Assembly (NCBI GenBank): GCA_030248215.1
Contig: JASANG010001400.1
Location: 62,001-126,000, forward strand
Source: Enoplolaimus lenunculus
Taxonomy: Eukaryota > Nematoda > Enoplea > Enoplida > Thoracostomopsidae
Length of the DNA stretch: 64,000 bases
Direction of reading: 5' to 3'
Shown here: one piece after another, positions 30,918 to 43,074 of the stretch
Layout of the letters: each line of letters begins with the position of its first letter
Numbering within the stretch: position 1 is the first letter of the stretch
Position numbers and translations under genes: made by a program
Notes under the pieces: generated by a model
Seen by the model: the letters and a program-made list of their open reading frames with translations, nothing else
Database searches by the model: none
Told to the model about the DNA's origin: nothing

Positions 30918-33900
30918 TTGGGATGGGCCAGAACTCCCGAAGATCCAGGCAGTTTTCGCGGTTCTGGTTCCTGATTCGTTTCGGATCCTGATTTTCGGAG
31001 CTCAAGTTCCGAAACTTTTGCCAAAGTGAACGTCAAAATTCAAACTCAAAATTTGTTCACAAAAATGCATATATAAGAATTGCCAAAACTCCAATTACTG
31101 TACGTCGCAAATACCATGGTAATAGTTAACAAGCACGCCCTTGTTGCATTGCATAATTTTCGCATTGTATAATATGGTAATTGATAAAAACAATTAGTCA
31201 AAATACCATTAGTCTGCATGATTCGAATAATGAATACTAGCATTCAAATTCCGGCCGATCATGCGGCAATTTACAGTTTAAAATCTGTGTGCATACATAT
31301 TTAATCGCCTGGATATTAGCAGAATAAAACAACAAAATGTTGGAATGTAAAAATAATATTGTACCGAATGGAATGTTGAAATTATTTTGTACCGAATACC
31401 AAATGTGTCATCGTCTTTTATGGAATTTGCGATTAAATAAAATCCGAAATGAATTGTGTACAAATTATGAATGAATTGCATTGCTTCATTATTTTCCCTC
31501 TAGAAAAGCGTGGCCACCACGTCCTCAAAAACCATCGAATCGCTTTTATTTATTGCTGGACGGTTGATCATAAGTGCCAATCAAGGTTTGTCACTTGGTT
31601 CAAACTAATTCGTTGTCTGTGGGCAGCTGATTTGGAACTGTCATCGCTCTTGCGGAGTGTATTTATTGAACTTTGTGACTTGTTGTTCGACAGCAGTCGG
31701 AATTGGATTCCTTGATCGCTGTGTGTAATCTGCTCATCGCTGCAATATTTCACTGTTTGACGTTTGTTCGTTGTGAGCGCTAACATTCCATCAACTTATA
31801 GCAACTCACTACCTCGCAGGTACCACTTATCTTTTGCCACTCTAAGTAATTACACTTCACCGTGTGATTCTTTTTCCAGATTAAAAACTTTTCTGTGTTG
31901 TGTTCGCAATGTCCCGACTCATAATTACAATGTGAAACGGCTCCTGTCGTAGATTCCATGGCTTGCTCGCCATGTCGTTTGTACACCTTTGATTTACTAA
32001 GAAAGCAATTCGTACTCGAAATTTTTTTTCCAACGGCACCATTTTATTCCACCACCTGGGTAATACCTGTTGACATTATTTCCCGTTGTGCAGATATCTC
32101 CATCGAATCGCAGTGTACAGGCAGAACATTTGTTTCGAAACATATGTTTGCGTTTTGTGTAATCCATGACTTCAACAATTGTGCTTGACCGCTTTAGATT
32201 TTCGCCGTTGAAGAAATATGTGAACGTTTCAATTACTTTTGTTGCGTATTTTTGACAAACCATGCGTCACTCGCAAAGTGCAGTATATTACGTAGGTCGG
32301 CAAAGCTGCAGCAATTCTGGACTTGGCATCGCACTGTTATCAGTTGCTTTTAGTTTGCAACCTGGTTCAGGGGGAAACTGCCACAGATGTTTGCGTTCAC
32401 CGTAATCACACAACAGAGGATTCGGAAACTGTTGCGATTGGAACGCAGCGAACTTAAAAAAATTCAATTCGGTCGGCACTCCGGGGACCGACTTCTTAAG
32501 TTCGTGGTTACCAAGAAAAGCACAAACCTCTGATTATCTTACAATAAAAATTGCACGATACGCCGAATAAATCTAATCGAGTCAATATCCCACGACCAAA
32601 ATGGATTACGTACACACAATTCAGAAAACTCGGTGTAGCACAGATCATGCTAACTCAAAATCAATACGTACTACTGACACCCCAAAATAAAATACGAAAT
32701 ATAAAATTATGACACCTATGCAGGTTGGACTCATTAAAATCACACCCCAAAAATATCCTGCGGCACCATGATTCAACTTCAATACTAGAAATACTCCAAA
32801 TTAGCCCTAAAATGAACCACTGTTTACCAACAAATTCTCCAAAATTTTCCAAAAGTTACAATTCACAAGGAGAAAATTATGTGAACTAGTGCACACAACA
32901 CCGAACCAATTGGGTCTCTCTAATTATCGCCAAAAACAAAATAAGTGAATGAATAATTTACGGATTTCTTACGGAAGTAACTCTTATGTGTGCGCACTAT
33001 TGTATACACAAGTACAACCGCCAAAATTCCCGAACAGACCTCTTGTCTGACACAACCAACTCTCAAACTTAAGGACTTATATTTCACTCAAATTTCTGCA
33101 AAACTTCCGCATCACAATGATTTTAGTTAAAATGCTAACACCTCTAACTCGAAAATTATCGCACACAACGGGTCTTAACGAATCTCGATACTTCCCGTGC
33201 AAACTAAACCATTGCCCATAAACGCCAAAAAAATCAAAACCGCGCGTTTAGTATCTTTGCGTTGCTAAACACTCGGACAGCATCTCACATCGGTACAACT
33301 CTGAGCCCCAAACTCAACTTGTGCTCTGCTTGTATATTCGTGAACCGAAAGGTTAATCGAGTTCTAGGAATTTTATGATAAATTTTTAAAATTTTTCAAA
33401 AATGTTTGAAAACCGCTAATTTTATCGCAACGACAAGTTTTTATCAAAAATTTCTTACTTAAAATTTTGTTAAAATCTAACAAAAAGCTGTTTTGACTTA
33501 AAAATTTAGTTTTTGGAGTAAAATTTAAACTTTTAAAATAGCTCAACAATTTAAAGTATGTTGTTGTGACCAAGGTACTTTATTTTAAAAACAAAATTAA
33601 TCTTTCAAATTGTATAAAAAGTAAAAAAACACGTATTTTGACGAAAATCCCTTAAAACCCAGTTTTGACCAGAATCTGTAAATTTCAAAACAAATTTTAT
33701 TTTTTTAAATTAAAATTTTAAAATATTGCGGGTATAGCAGAATAAAACAAGCAAATGTTGGAATGTATAAATTACGTTGTGTAGGAATACTTTCAAAGAG
33801 TTCAGGCGGCCGCATAAATAGACGGCCCAAACACAGATCCTTGGGAAACTCGAAGTAACACGTGAAGTATTTAAAAAATTATGTTTGTTTTCACCCGCTG

Positions 33901-34258
33901 AGTTCATTTAGACAAAAAGGGTTTAGCCAATTGAACAAATTACCAACGAAACCATAAGCATTTAATTTTAACAAAAGTTTTTTATGATACACTGGGTTAA
34001 ACCCTTTAGCGAAGTCAATGTAAGGTGCAACAACGCCTATAATATTCAATGTCTTAAAATTTTTGTTGTTCATCGAATGTTCTGTCTACCGCTTGCATTT
34101 GAAAACGGCATTGTTTAATTGCAAAATAAAGAGTACATAACGGCTAAAAATAAGCACTCAAATTGGTAAGCGGGAAAGTTCCGGTTGTTGTCTCTGCCGG
34201 AACTTAGAAGAAAAGTTCTGTCCGGATTTTCGCAAATTGTGGTTCCGTGCCATCCCTA
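30918..34258. mobile_element. 3.3-kb element-like interval E with similar inverted ends
   Basis: The ends TTGGGATGGGCCAGAACTCC and, inverted, TAGGGATGGCACGGAACCAC agree at about 15 of 20 bases. The interior is AT-rich, contains a decayed LINE fragment on the minus strand near the right end and several short protein-like minus frames at 31.5-32.5 kb that I cannot assign. No clear flanking duplication. It may be one element or two unrelated ends. Confidence 0.4.
33770..34110 (-). mobile_element. Decayed LINE reverse-transcriptase fragment
   Basis: The minus strand encodes VVAPYIDFAKGFNPVYHKK followed by LLLKLNAYGFVGNLFNWL, matching the finger-palm motif (IDFxKAFDxVxHxxLLxKL) of Jockey/CR1-type LINE reverse transcriptases. 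Slightly downstream, in another frame, QGSVFGP matches the QGSVLGPxLF motif, so at least one frameshift separates them. Only this part of the enzyme remains. Confidence 0.75.
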
Positions 34259-34355
34259 ATGGTATAATTAATGTTTGTATACATCGATGAAGTTCAGCAT
34301 TTAGGTTAACGGTGTATCAGCGCACATTTGTCTATATACTTATTAGCATATTTTA

Positions 34356-36814
34356 ATGAACCTATCCAAACAAAGCGTTCCGCAAAATATCACTTCGATC
34401 TCTGTTCCTAACGATGTTTTACCTGATCTTAGTGCGTCAAAACGGGAACTATTACTTGCGTTCCTTCAGGCGGACTCGCAACATTTGATCACTGCAAAAC
34501 AGTGCATCACAGCTATTGCTGCCGCCAAAGGTGGCCGATCGGTAGCTGTTATGCCTGATGTTAGTGACCGATTAAATCGATCTCGTGGTATGTTTGAATT
34601 TGAACAAAACCACGTTTATGTCTAGCTTTTATCATATCGGTCAAGCATAGACATGTGTTTAGGATTATACTGCTAAAATAATCATTTATCAGACTAGGCA
34701 TTCAAGTTAAGGACTGTGGTTGAAGGCTTAATGCGTACTCAGACCCATTTCTAAGTCGCAATGGTTAGTTTTATGACCTGAGAGGAGCCAAAATCAAGCC
34801 AAAATCTAACTGTTAAACCATAGATAGATCAATTCCCTTTCGCATTCAATAATCTAGTAAAAAAATTGCTATCTATCGTTGATTATTTCATTCGTGGTAT
34901 TTTGTCAGTTCTATTTTTCGGAATGTAATTTCTTTGGCAATAACCATCTTTAACTTCCTGCTGACACAAAATACAATGTAGCGTCATTTTTTGTTATATT
35001 TATTATAGCCATGTGTTAAGATTGAATGTAAAATTGTGTTTTAAGTTCAATTGTATAATTTTGTGTTAAGTAAAATTCAATTCCACTAAATGACCAAAAA
35101 TTATTTAAAATTATTATGTTGTTTTACAATTGAAATTGCATTTTCATCATAGTATATGAAAAGGAATGAAAACCGTAAGAGTTACAAGAATTACCTACAG
35201 CTTAAGAATACGGAACAGAAACAATGAATTATGTTCCAACACTTGTGTGTATGGAAGCTTTATTTTACGTATTCAAGGAAATGGTCTTTCAAGTATATCG
35301 TCTTCGACATCGACAGCATCTTCAGGTTCCATCAGTGATAATGCTCAACGATCGTCGACTGATCTTCTCTCGTCCCTCTTTGTTGAGCGATCACGTACCA
35401 GCCGTAACGAGCAACGTCACATCGTTTACGCTGATGTACGTGCTGGCACGTCTCAGAGGCGTCCAGAAACGATGTCAGCTACGGCGACGGCAACAGCAGC
35501 AATCTCGACAACAGCTACGGAGATTCGACGCTTGAGCGATGCAGGTCGCCGCAATGCGGAACATATGTATCGTAATCTGGATGCAATGTCCCCACCGCCA
35601 AGGTACACCGCTTGCGCAAGTTCTACTCATATTTCCCCTACTTGTTCATTTAAATAAGGAAAGTGTAACTTTAGATTGATGCATTGTGCGATTCGGTACC
35701 AAAGAAATTCCGGAGCCGGATAATTAAAACTTTAGCACGTTAATGTGTTAGTTGCTATAACTTCTTATAATTTGGCTAATACAGCTACAAGACAAGAATT
35801 TAAGCATTAGTTATTGAATAGAAGAAAAAGACGCTAATTCAGTTTTTGCAACAGCCAGAAAGTTGATCATTTGTCGAAGCATTGTAGTAATTTTTTGTTT
35901 TGTGTAGTTAAGTATGTGCAAACATAATAAGTATATAGTGGATTTATTTCAGGTCACCTCGAAATCGAGTAGCACCACTTTCCTACAAAGCAGCCACTGT
36001 TGGTAGTGCGGCAACACGATTTTCAACGTTGCCGCAGTCCTTTACAAACAAACATACCGTATCCGATAACGGCGAAACACCTGATTCGTCGGTTAATAAC
36101 AGCTTAATCGAAATGCATGATTCTGAATATGCCAGTGGTGCGAGTACTCCTGTTTTACCGTTGCCACAGTCATTAGTACCATTATCACAGACCGGTGTTG
36201 TATCACGTGACATTCCGGACATGTATGATGTTCACTGTTCACCGCCATTATCGACTGTTGTAACTTCACCGCCCACAGAGACAAATGTGAACGCTTATAC
36301 CAGGCGAACTACTAGCCGACTACCCGTGTTTGCAACGCAGAATGTTACATTTCGCAGTAAACGCCGTCGGTCATCAGGTGGCTGCGGTGCTGTTTGCGCT
36401 GGCAGCATAGCAGGAAACTTATACACCCCACGGCGTAACGGTAGCGTTACCAATAGTGCGGTGGTTGGTGGTACAACAAATGTTGCAACAACGTCACGAG
36501 ATACAGCGCCATGGGAAATCGATGAGGCGAAGCATTGTTTGCCGATTGCAACTAGCACCGGTCGTGCACCCACGGTATCGCCTGAAGCCGATTTCCGCGT
36601 GTCGACATTATCACCTTCGTTTCCAGTTTTTCATCCGAAACGGCTGTCTTTGGCTGATGAGGCAGTAAACAGTAACCCATCTACTAGTACAACAACTTCA
36701 GGATCCAGGCCTGCTAATGCAACAACGGTTGTGGCAACCGCAGGGAACGGAAGCAGTTACGTGTTGAGCCGGAATGCTTCATTGGAGAAGATGAAGAATG
36801 TAACTGCAAGAAAA
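34356..36814 (+). CDS. Unrecognised disordered protein, three N-terminal exons
   Basis: Exons 34356-34587, 35278-35602 and 35953-36814 join in frame (phases 1, 2, then 0) to 473 residues and continue beyond the last donor (AAAA|GTAAGT). The start ATG is the first after an in-frame TAG 12 nt upstream. Exon one has a helical-looking stretch (SASKRELLLAFLQADSQHL). The rest is Ser/Thr/Ala-rich and disordered, with RRSSG, SKRRR and PRRNGS basic-serine sites that could be phosphorylated. Donors GTATGT, GTACAC and GTAAGT; acceptors TTCAAG and TTTCAG. I do not recognise the family. The rest may be the giant exon at 47165, but a direct splice to its best acceptor would be out of phase, so either an unseen exon exists or these are two genes. 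Confidence 0.7.
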
Positions 36815-37319
36815 GTAAGTGGATCGATTGGTCGGCTTCTTGTATTGTTCAGTTATGTCTATGCTCATGAATCTGAGCACAGTTTAACTTGTAGTTACAA
36901 AATTGTAGTAACTTGATCACAGTGATCATAAACTTTGAAAACTTTGTCTCGTTATGATTGTACGAAATGACAATGTTTCTAATAATGGTTTGAATAGCTT
37001 TGTATCGGAAATGGACTTTAAAATTGTCCAGAATCCATGTTTACAAACTTTGTATTGCGTGCTAGTCCATCTTTAATAAGTTTTATTGATCAATGTTTTT
37101 TCGAAAAATATTCGTTTTTTGTCAAAAACGTTTTCCTGGGTTATTTTAGTCGTTTATTACATATATAGCTACTTAATAACAAACACAATATGTTTGTTTG
37201 GTGTATTTTGAGTGTAATTACCCAGATAACATAAAGTTGTAATTATCCCTCCTGTTTAGGAATTTGCGATAGCTGGTTAACTCGTAATCAGTGCATATGA
37301 ACGCTTATCGCTGAATTCA

Positions 37320-37566
37320 TTTTCTGTACTTGCAACTGCAACTTGCAATTTGCAAGTTTTGTCCAAAATAGCGTTCGAAAAACATGCAGCTTCAAATATT
37401 TCGTTAAAAATCATAGCTATGAATTTAGTTCACATGTGTGAACAACCATGCATGGTCACTGTTTTTATTGCAGCCACTTTCTCATTGGCTGATGAAAAAA
37501 TGCAAGTTTTGCGTGCAATTTGCAGCTGCAAGTTGTCGTAGCAAAACCTTGCACGTGCGAATAGGG
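37320..37566. mobile_element. Family J MITE, worn copy J2
   Basis: Inverted relative to J1. The right end CCTTGCACGTGCGAATAGGG matches J1; the interior shares TGCAGCTGCAAGTT, CATTGGCTGATG and AAAAATCATAGCTATGAA. The left end has decayed. Confidence 0.65.
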
Positions 37567-38065
37567 TTTTATTTAAATTTGTACTTTCCTATATCTATTT
37601 TTAGTATTCTACGTTAGGATATTTTTTATTAAGCCTCTATGAATCTTATACGAAAAATTTCTGGTTGGGGGCTGTTAGCAATGATACGTATATTTAATGC
37701 ACGAGCAATGAATAGCGCATATATTTGTGTACCATACGGATTTTGTTTTTAATTTTAAAACGTGGTTTCTCAATTTTTCAGCGTCGCTTGCGGTTGTTAT
37801 AGGTACGTATGAACGGTGTTCTTGAGTGGTATGACTACTACAACTACCCATGATTATGTTATCTCTTGCTGCCTACCCTTATATTATATACGCACCTATA
37901 TTGGAGATCAGGGTTCAGCCAGATTTCTCTTGCACATGTTTCCGGAAAGTTTCTGATAAGATCGTCATTGCGGCGAATTTTGCGTCTCCTAAAAGTCAAA
38001 ACCACACCTGAAATACACAGAAATAGTTGCTTATAAATAAATTTTACTTCAACGCTTTAGCAGGT

Positions 38066-38165
38066 ACTGTTCAGTGTTCGGTTCCGGTTTCGGTATTTTT
38101 CCTTTTCCAGTTGCGGTATTTTTCCTTTTCCAGTTTTGGGATTTTGTAATTTCGGTTGCACCCTG
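38066..38165. mobile_element. Family A terminal fragment
   Basis: Repeated CCTTTTCCAGTT words lead into TTTCGGTTGCACCCTG, the family A right end. The other end is missing. Confidence 0.6.
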
Positions 38166-38480
38166 TTGCAGATGCATTCTTTCATTTGGTATTGGCATGA
38201 TTATTGACTTGGTAATCACAATTCATTCAATTATTATTATTACCTGTTAATTTTTAGCATTTCTGTGAACGTTTTGCCATCCTACTGTGCGTTGCTGTCC
38301 TATTAATTTGTGCACTTAACGTGTATACATATATATGTGTGTATGTATGTTACGTACATGTTTCCAATGCGCATGTATACCCTGTCCTGAGCGATCACTT
38401 GTTATTGTCAGCATCTGGGTTGAGTCGCTGCAAATGGTACTTGTTCAACTGGAGAGCTGGATCAGGATTTATACAGAAAT

Positions 38481-39767
38481 CAGGGTGCAATCGGAATTCC
38501 GATTCCGATTAGAATTCCGATTCAAAACGAGTTCCGATTCCGATTGCGCAATCAATTGGAATCGGAATTTTTACATTTTAATTTTAGACCTACTTGTTGT
38601 GATATTTTGTATAAAAATTCATTTTGTATAAAAATTCAGCATCATTTATCTATTAATTTGTTTTCGATAAGTTAACTTTCTGTATGCCATCCAGACGTGA
38701 ATCTCGAAAACCGCTGAACCGCTTTTGATAAACTTTCTTGTTTGAAATCTTTAATTAAGCCTAAATTAGGACTTTCTACATTAATTACAGTTACAAGCAA
38801 TCTAATTTCAGCATTAAAGGGTTTTTGGGTGCGAGAAATCTGCATAGACTGTTTACAAATATAAGCCTAAATTAGGACTTTTTACAATTATTCACTAATT
38901 ATTAAGGTTAAAAGCAATTTAATTTCAGCAATAAAGGGTTTTTAGGTTCAAGAAATTTGAATAAATTGTGTATAAACCTGCAAAACTGATAATTGAATAG
39001 TTAGCTAATAGCTAATTTGCATATTAACTTAATTGACAAGACAAAACTGGGGCTTTTTAAATTATTTCAATAATTATTAGGGTTTCCTGAAGGTTTTTCG
39101 GTGCAAGGAGTCTGAATATATTGTTTACAAACCTCCAAAACCGATAACTGAATAGTTAGCTAATGGCTAATTTGCATATTATCTTAATTGACAAGACAAA
39201 ATTAGAACTTTTTGCAATATCTTACTAATTATTAGGGTTACTGAACGGTTTTTGGTGCGAGGAATTTGAATAAATTGTTTACAAACCTCCAAAACCGATA
39301 ATTGAATAGTTAGCTAATAGCTAATTTGCATATTAGCTTAATTGACAAGAGAAAATTAGGACTTTCTAAATTATTTCAATAATCACTAGGGGTTACTGAA
39401 GGCTTTTGACTGCAAAGAATCTGAATAAATTGTTTAAAAACCTCCAAAACCAATAAATGAATAGTTTGCTAATAACTAATTTGCATATTGGCTTAACTGC
39501 TTACCTGTGTTCGAGCTTCGCTCAATACTTGTAGTCCCACTACGAATAGTCAATAATTGATTGCAGTTTAGCTTTACAGAGCCAAAAATGATTGCCAATT
39601 TGTACATGCGACGTTTTTGAGAATTGGTGCAGCCTACGGATACCCTAAATCAATATTATATATACTTGTTAAAACAAATTTTCCATATAGTCACAAATTT
39701 TGTAGTTCCGATTCCTGTATAAATTTGCTGTTCCGATTCCGGTATAATTCCGTTCCGCTTTTTCACA
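38481..39767. mobile_element. Family B hAT-like element B2 carrying C4
   Basis: Starts CAGGGTGCAATCGGAATTCC. After the interior AATTTGTTTTCGATAAGTTA the family C copy intervenes, and B resumes with GATTGCAGTTTAGCTTTACA, ending near GGTATAATTCCGTTCCGCTT with a worn tip. B1 shows the uninterrupted order. Confidence 0.75.
38690..39549 (+). mobile_element. Family C element, copy C4, nested in B2
   Basis: Leader AATCTCGAAAACCGCTGAAC, five units of 150-158 bp (GTTAGCTAATAG near 39000, 39152, 39306 and a variant near 39464), closing with TTCGAGCTTCGCTC and TAGTCCCACTACGA. No coding capacity. Confidence 0.72.
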
Positions 39768-39769
39768 AA

Positions 39770-41140
39770 ATTTCGCTTGAAAGTTTCGTACGTTCACCAG
39801 CGCGTATTGGTTGGAATACTAACGTATAGAGTACGTATGGCCATAATTTGTCCCTACCTCTATTCCTATATATGTACTCGTTACAATTACCAAGTTTGCA
39901 AATATAACATTCTTTAGGTACAGTTTGTGAGTTTCTTTCATTTTTTGTTATTAGGACTGTCCCCTTTGATGTAAGAAGCGGTTTCAGTCTATACATTTGT
40001 TACATATATACGTATATATGTATGAGTGTCTTTTACCGTCGATTGGGCCAACAGTAGCAGAGGTATGCAGAGAATTTGAAGATATTTTAACGCTGTTGCA
40101 GAATAGGAGTTATAATGCGTAATGTCGAATTTTTTAAATGATGCGACCGTAGATGGTTAAGATTTGGTTCGTCGTGTTGGGCTTTGGTGTTGCCTGTTAT
40201 TTTGCCTAAGAATTTGTTTGTTGATGACTGTGCTGTATGTATATGAAAAGCTTGTTTTGGAGTTTCGATACAGCGAGCTTTGTTATGGTATGGGCGCGTT
40301 TGCTTTGAATGCAAAATGTTGATTAGTTGGTATATAAGTTTATATACGTATATATGTTAAAACTGAAGTTACGTACCTGGTTGTCATCGGGCAGCCATCG
40401 CCTGGAGATCCTTACTTTGTGCGTAAGCGTTGATGCGGTTATGGGTCTGTGGGTATTAACTCTTCTTCTGTGCTTCCTTTGTTGTTGCCCTTTGCTCTGG
40501 AGGATGCCTAACGAAAAATTTATGTAACGATAATAAGCTCCTCAATAAATATATGTTTACGGATGATGCCAGGTATTATTGTTTGTTCTGGTTTTGTTTC
40601 CCCGCTTGTGTTTTTTTGGATAGATCTCTGGTTTTGATTAGGTTAGTTGGCACTTGGAAGCAAAGTTACAACATTGACCACTAGGGTTTCTGAATAGAAA
40701 CAAATAGATAGATTATAGGTTAAGAAGACGAATGTACATTCTCAAGTAGCAAGGCTATAGAAAGGTAAACGTTTAAAAAGGTTTCCGCTAAAAGGGAATT
40801 GATTGCTGCTAAAATAGATTGTTGCAACTAAACACACATACATGTGCTTGAATGGAGCAGAACGCTCGATTGTATACGTAACAGTTACCTTCCGTCAAGT
40901 TTATTGAACTTAGTACTGCAGGAAACACTAAATATTAATAGTTGAATTGTCATCCGGTTTGATATCCTTAATTCGGTTTTACATCTGTAAACATTTACAA
41001 CCTGTTCAGGTGTCGATGTCCTTTGTATTTAAAAAGCATACCAGTTACGTACCATACGTACACAGTCGTTTAACGGAATGTTTTTCTTTGGGAACGAATA
41101 ACCTAGGTTTTTGTGTATTCCATTTTCATATTTGCGGTTG
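39770..41140. other. Intronic or intergenic DNA, nothing assigned
   Basis: Plain AT-rich sequence with short TA-rich runs (for example ATATACGTATATATG near 40006 and 40344). No exon with family support. Confidence 0.4.
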
Positions 41141-41149
41141 TATTAAAAT

Positions 41150-41280
41150 TGGTGCGCGACGGGTATGGATTTTTTATCTGGCTCGCACTTTATCAACACA
41201 AATAAATTTTTTACCCGTGGGTATACCCACGCTAAATAGATCTACCCGCGACCCACCTTTTACCCACACCTTTAATTTTC
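41150..41280. mobile_element. Family I fragment
   Basis: TTTACCCGTGGGTATACCCA and CTACCCGCGACCCACC repeat the ACCCGCGGGTA words of the fuller copy at 42634. No complete termini. Confidence 0.5.
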
Positions 41281-42098
41281 AGTAATTCTATTAAAAAGTA
41301 AAGTGTATGACTTGACTTTTGTTGCAGCATGCCTGTTTGCATTGTTTACTGTTTTAGTACGAATTGCTTGTATAACTGATTGTACCAATCAACTAACGCT
41401 GTGAGACTTATATTAATGAAGGCCTGCGAATTCCAAAGGCAGCCTGCCATTTCTCAGAGCGCTGGATCAGCTTGATCTTAATTTTAAATGCAGTTAAGCA
41501 TTTTTACCATTTCAAAGCTGTAAATATGAAGTCTTTTGAAACCATAAATAACAGGACCCAGATTTTTGAAAATTAACCAATTCTGTGGTGGGCCGTTGTT
41601 ACTGCAGTAAGGGTATTGTCGAACCAAATTTCGAGCTATATTTGAAAATTTGATTGCTACCAATACTGCTTAGTGTTTGACGTTATGAAACAGAATCTTA
41701 AGGTTAGGTCTTATTATTCGTTTAAAGGCAAAACTTAAATTTTTCAATTGCAGTCACATTATGTTACTTAGCCGAATGGTTTGTTCTGCTAGTGCTCTTC
41801 AAGTAACAACTGAAAATACTTCTAAGAAAAACAAACAGATTTGTAAACGAACGAAACAACAGACAAAATCTAAGTTCAATAACCTTAAAAACTCAAAACC
41901 GAAAAATCGAAATTCCGTCACAATAGCAGCCTGTCGAAGTCGGAATCCAGCTTATCAGAATTTCAGCGCCAGAGCGCCAAAGAAGGTTTTTCGCAATGCT
42001 GGATGTCATAAAACAAATTTTTTGTGTCCGCAGATTTTTCATCTGAATTTCTATAGAAATAACTCTGTAGCAAGCAAGTTTTGCAAGCCGCGACTAAA

Positions 42099-42371
42099 GC
42101 CCTATTCACACGTGCAAGTTTTTGCAGCGAGAACTTACAGCTGCAAATTGCACGCAAATCTTTCATTTTTGCATCAGCCAATAAGAAAGCAGCTGCAATA
42201 TATTCAGTGAACTTGTGTGGTTATTCACACATATGAACCGAATTCCTAGCTATGATTTTTAATGAATTATTTGCAGCTACAAGTTTTTCGAACGGCATTT
42301 TGGACAAAACTTGTATGTGAAAGTTGCACCTGCAAGTGCTCGCAGCAAAAACTTGCACGTGTGAATAGGGC
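42099..42371. mobile_element. Family J MITE, copy J1
   Basis: Excellent terminal inverted repeat: GCCCTATTCACACGTGCAAG at the left, CTTGCACGTGTGAATAGGGC at the right. TAAA flanks both sides (42095-42098, 42372-42375); the true duplication could be the first two or three of these. The interior has further GCAGCTGCAA words. 273 bp, non-coding; a PIF/Harbinger-type origin is possible from the short T/A-rich duplication, not proven. Confidence 0.8.
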
Positions 42372-42633
42372 TAAAATCTATTTCCGTAGATTCCGATGAT
42401 AAAAAGCGAACTCTTGTTTACGACAAATCCGAAAACAATACTTACGTTTTTTAAAAATCTGAAGCGCTTTGCTGCTTGCTCCCGCATCAATTATATTGTG
42501 CGTAGAAAAACTGTAAAATGCAACTGTTCGTTAATTAACCGATTCTTCTGAAGATTCGCTTGGCCGACTTCTGGTCTGAACCGTGGTCCAACACGGCAGG
42601 CCCCGTTCTATGTAAACTGACAGCGGTTCGATC

Positions 42634-43074
42634 CAGAGTGGGATGTGGGTAAGGATCTTTTACCCGACTCGCGTTTTACCCAGCCAAATAAAAAATTTTT
42701 ACCCGCGGGTTTACCTACGCTAAAAAGACCCACCCACAACCCATCTTTTGCTCGCTCCTGAAGCTAAACCAGTATTTTAAAGTTCACTGGTGATTTACAC
42801 TTAAATGAAGTTTTGAGTCTTAGCTCCAACGAATCTTACACCTGAAAGCTTACAAGAAACAACAAAATTTCAAGTAAATAAAGCACAGAACTTTTGTTTT
42901 TTCAACGCTCGCTGACTAACGTAGTTAACAGCGTATGTTTTTCACATTAACTCTTGGCGCGGGTGAAAACTGTCAATTTTTTACCCGCTTGATACAGATC
43001 TTTACCCGTGAGTGTACCCACGGCTAAAATTCTATCCCCGACCCGCGTTTACCCGCGGGTAATGTCTCACTGTG
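42634..43074. mobile_element. Family I element with ACCCGCGGGTA repeats
   Basis: Left CAGAGTGGGATGTGGGTAAG and right (inverted) CACAGTGAGACATTACCCGC are similar at the tips. Internal TTTTTACCCGCGGGTTTACC and related palindromes occur near both ends. No convincing flanking duplication. Confidence 0.55.

Noticed and set aside
31449-32479. Short frames on both strands in interval E
   Set aside because: Several look mildly protein-like on the minus strand, but none shows a motif that I can assign to transposase, protease or any host family.
41761-42210. A 149-codon plus-strand frame
   Set aside because: Its second part is the inverted-repeat MITE J1; the first part is low-complexity Lys/Asn-rich translation of AT-rich DNA.
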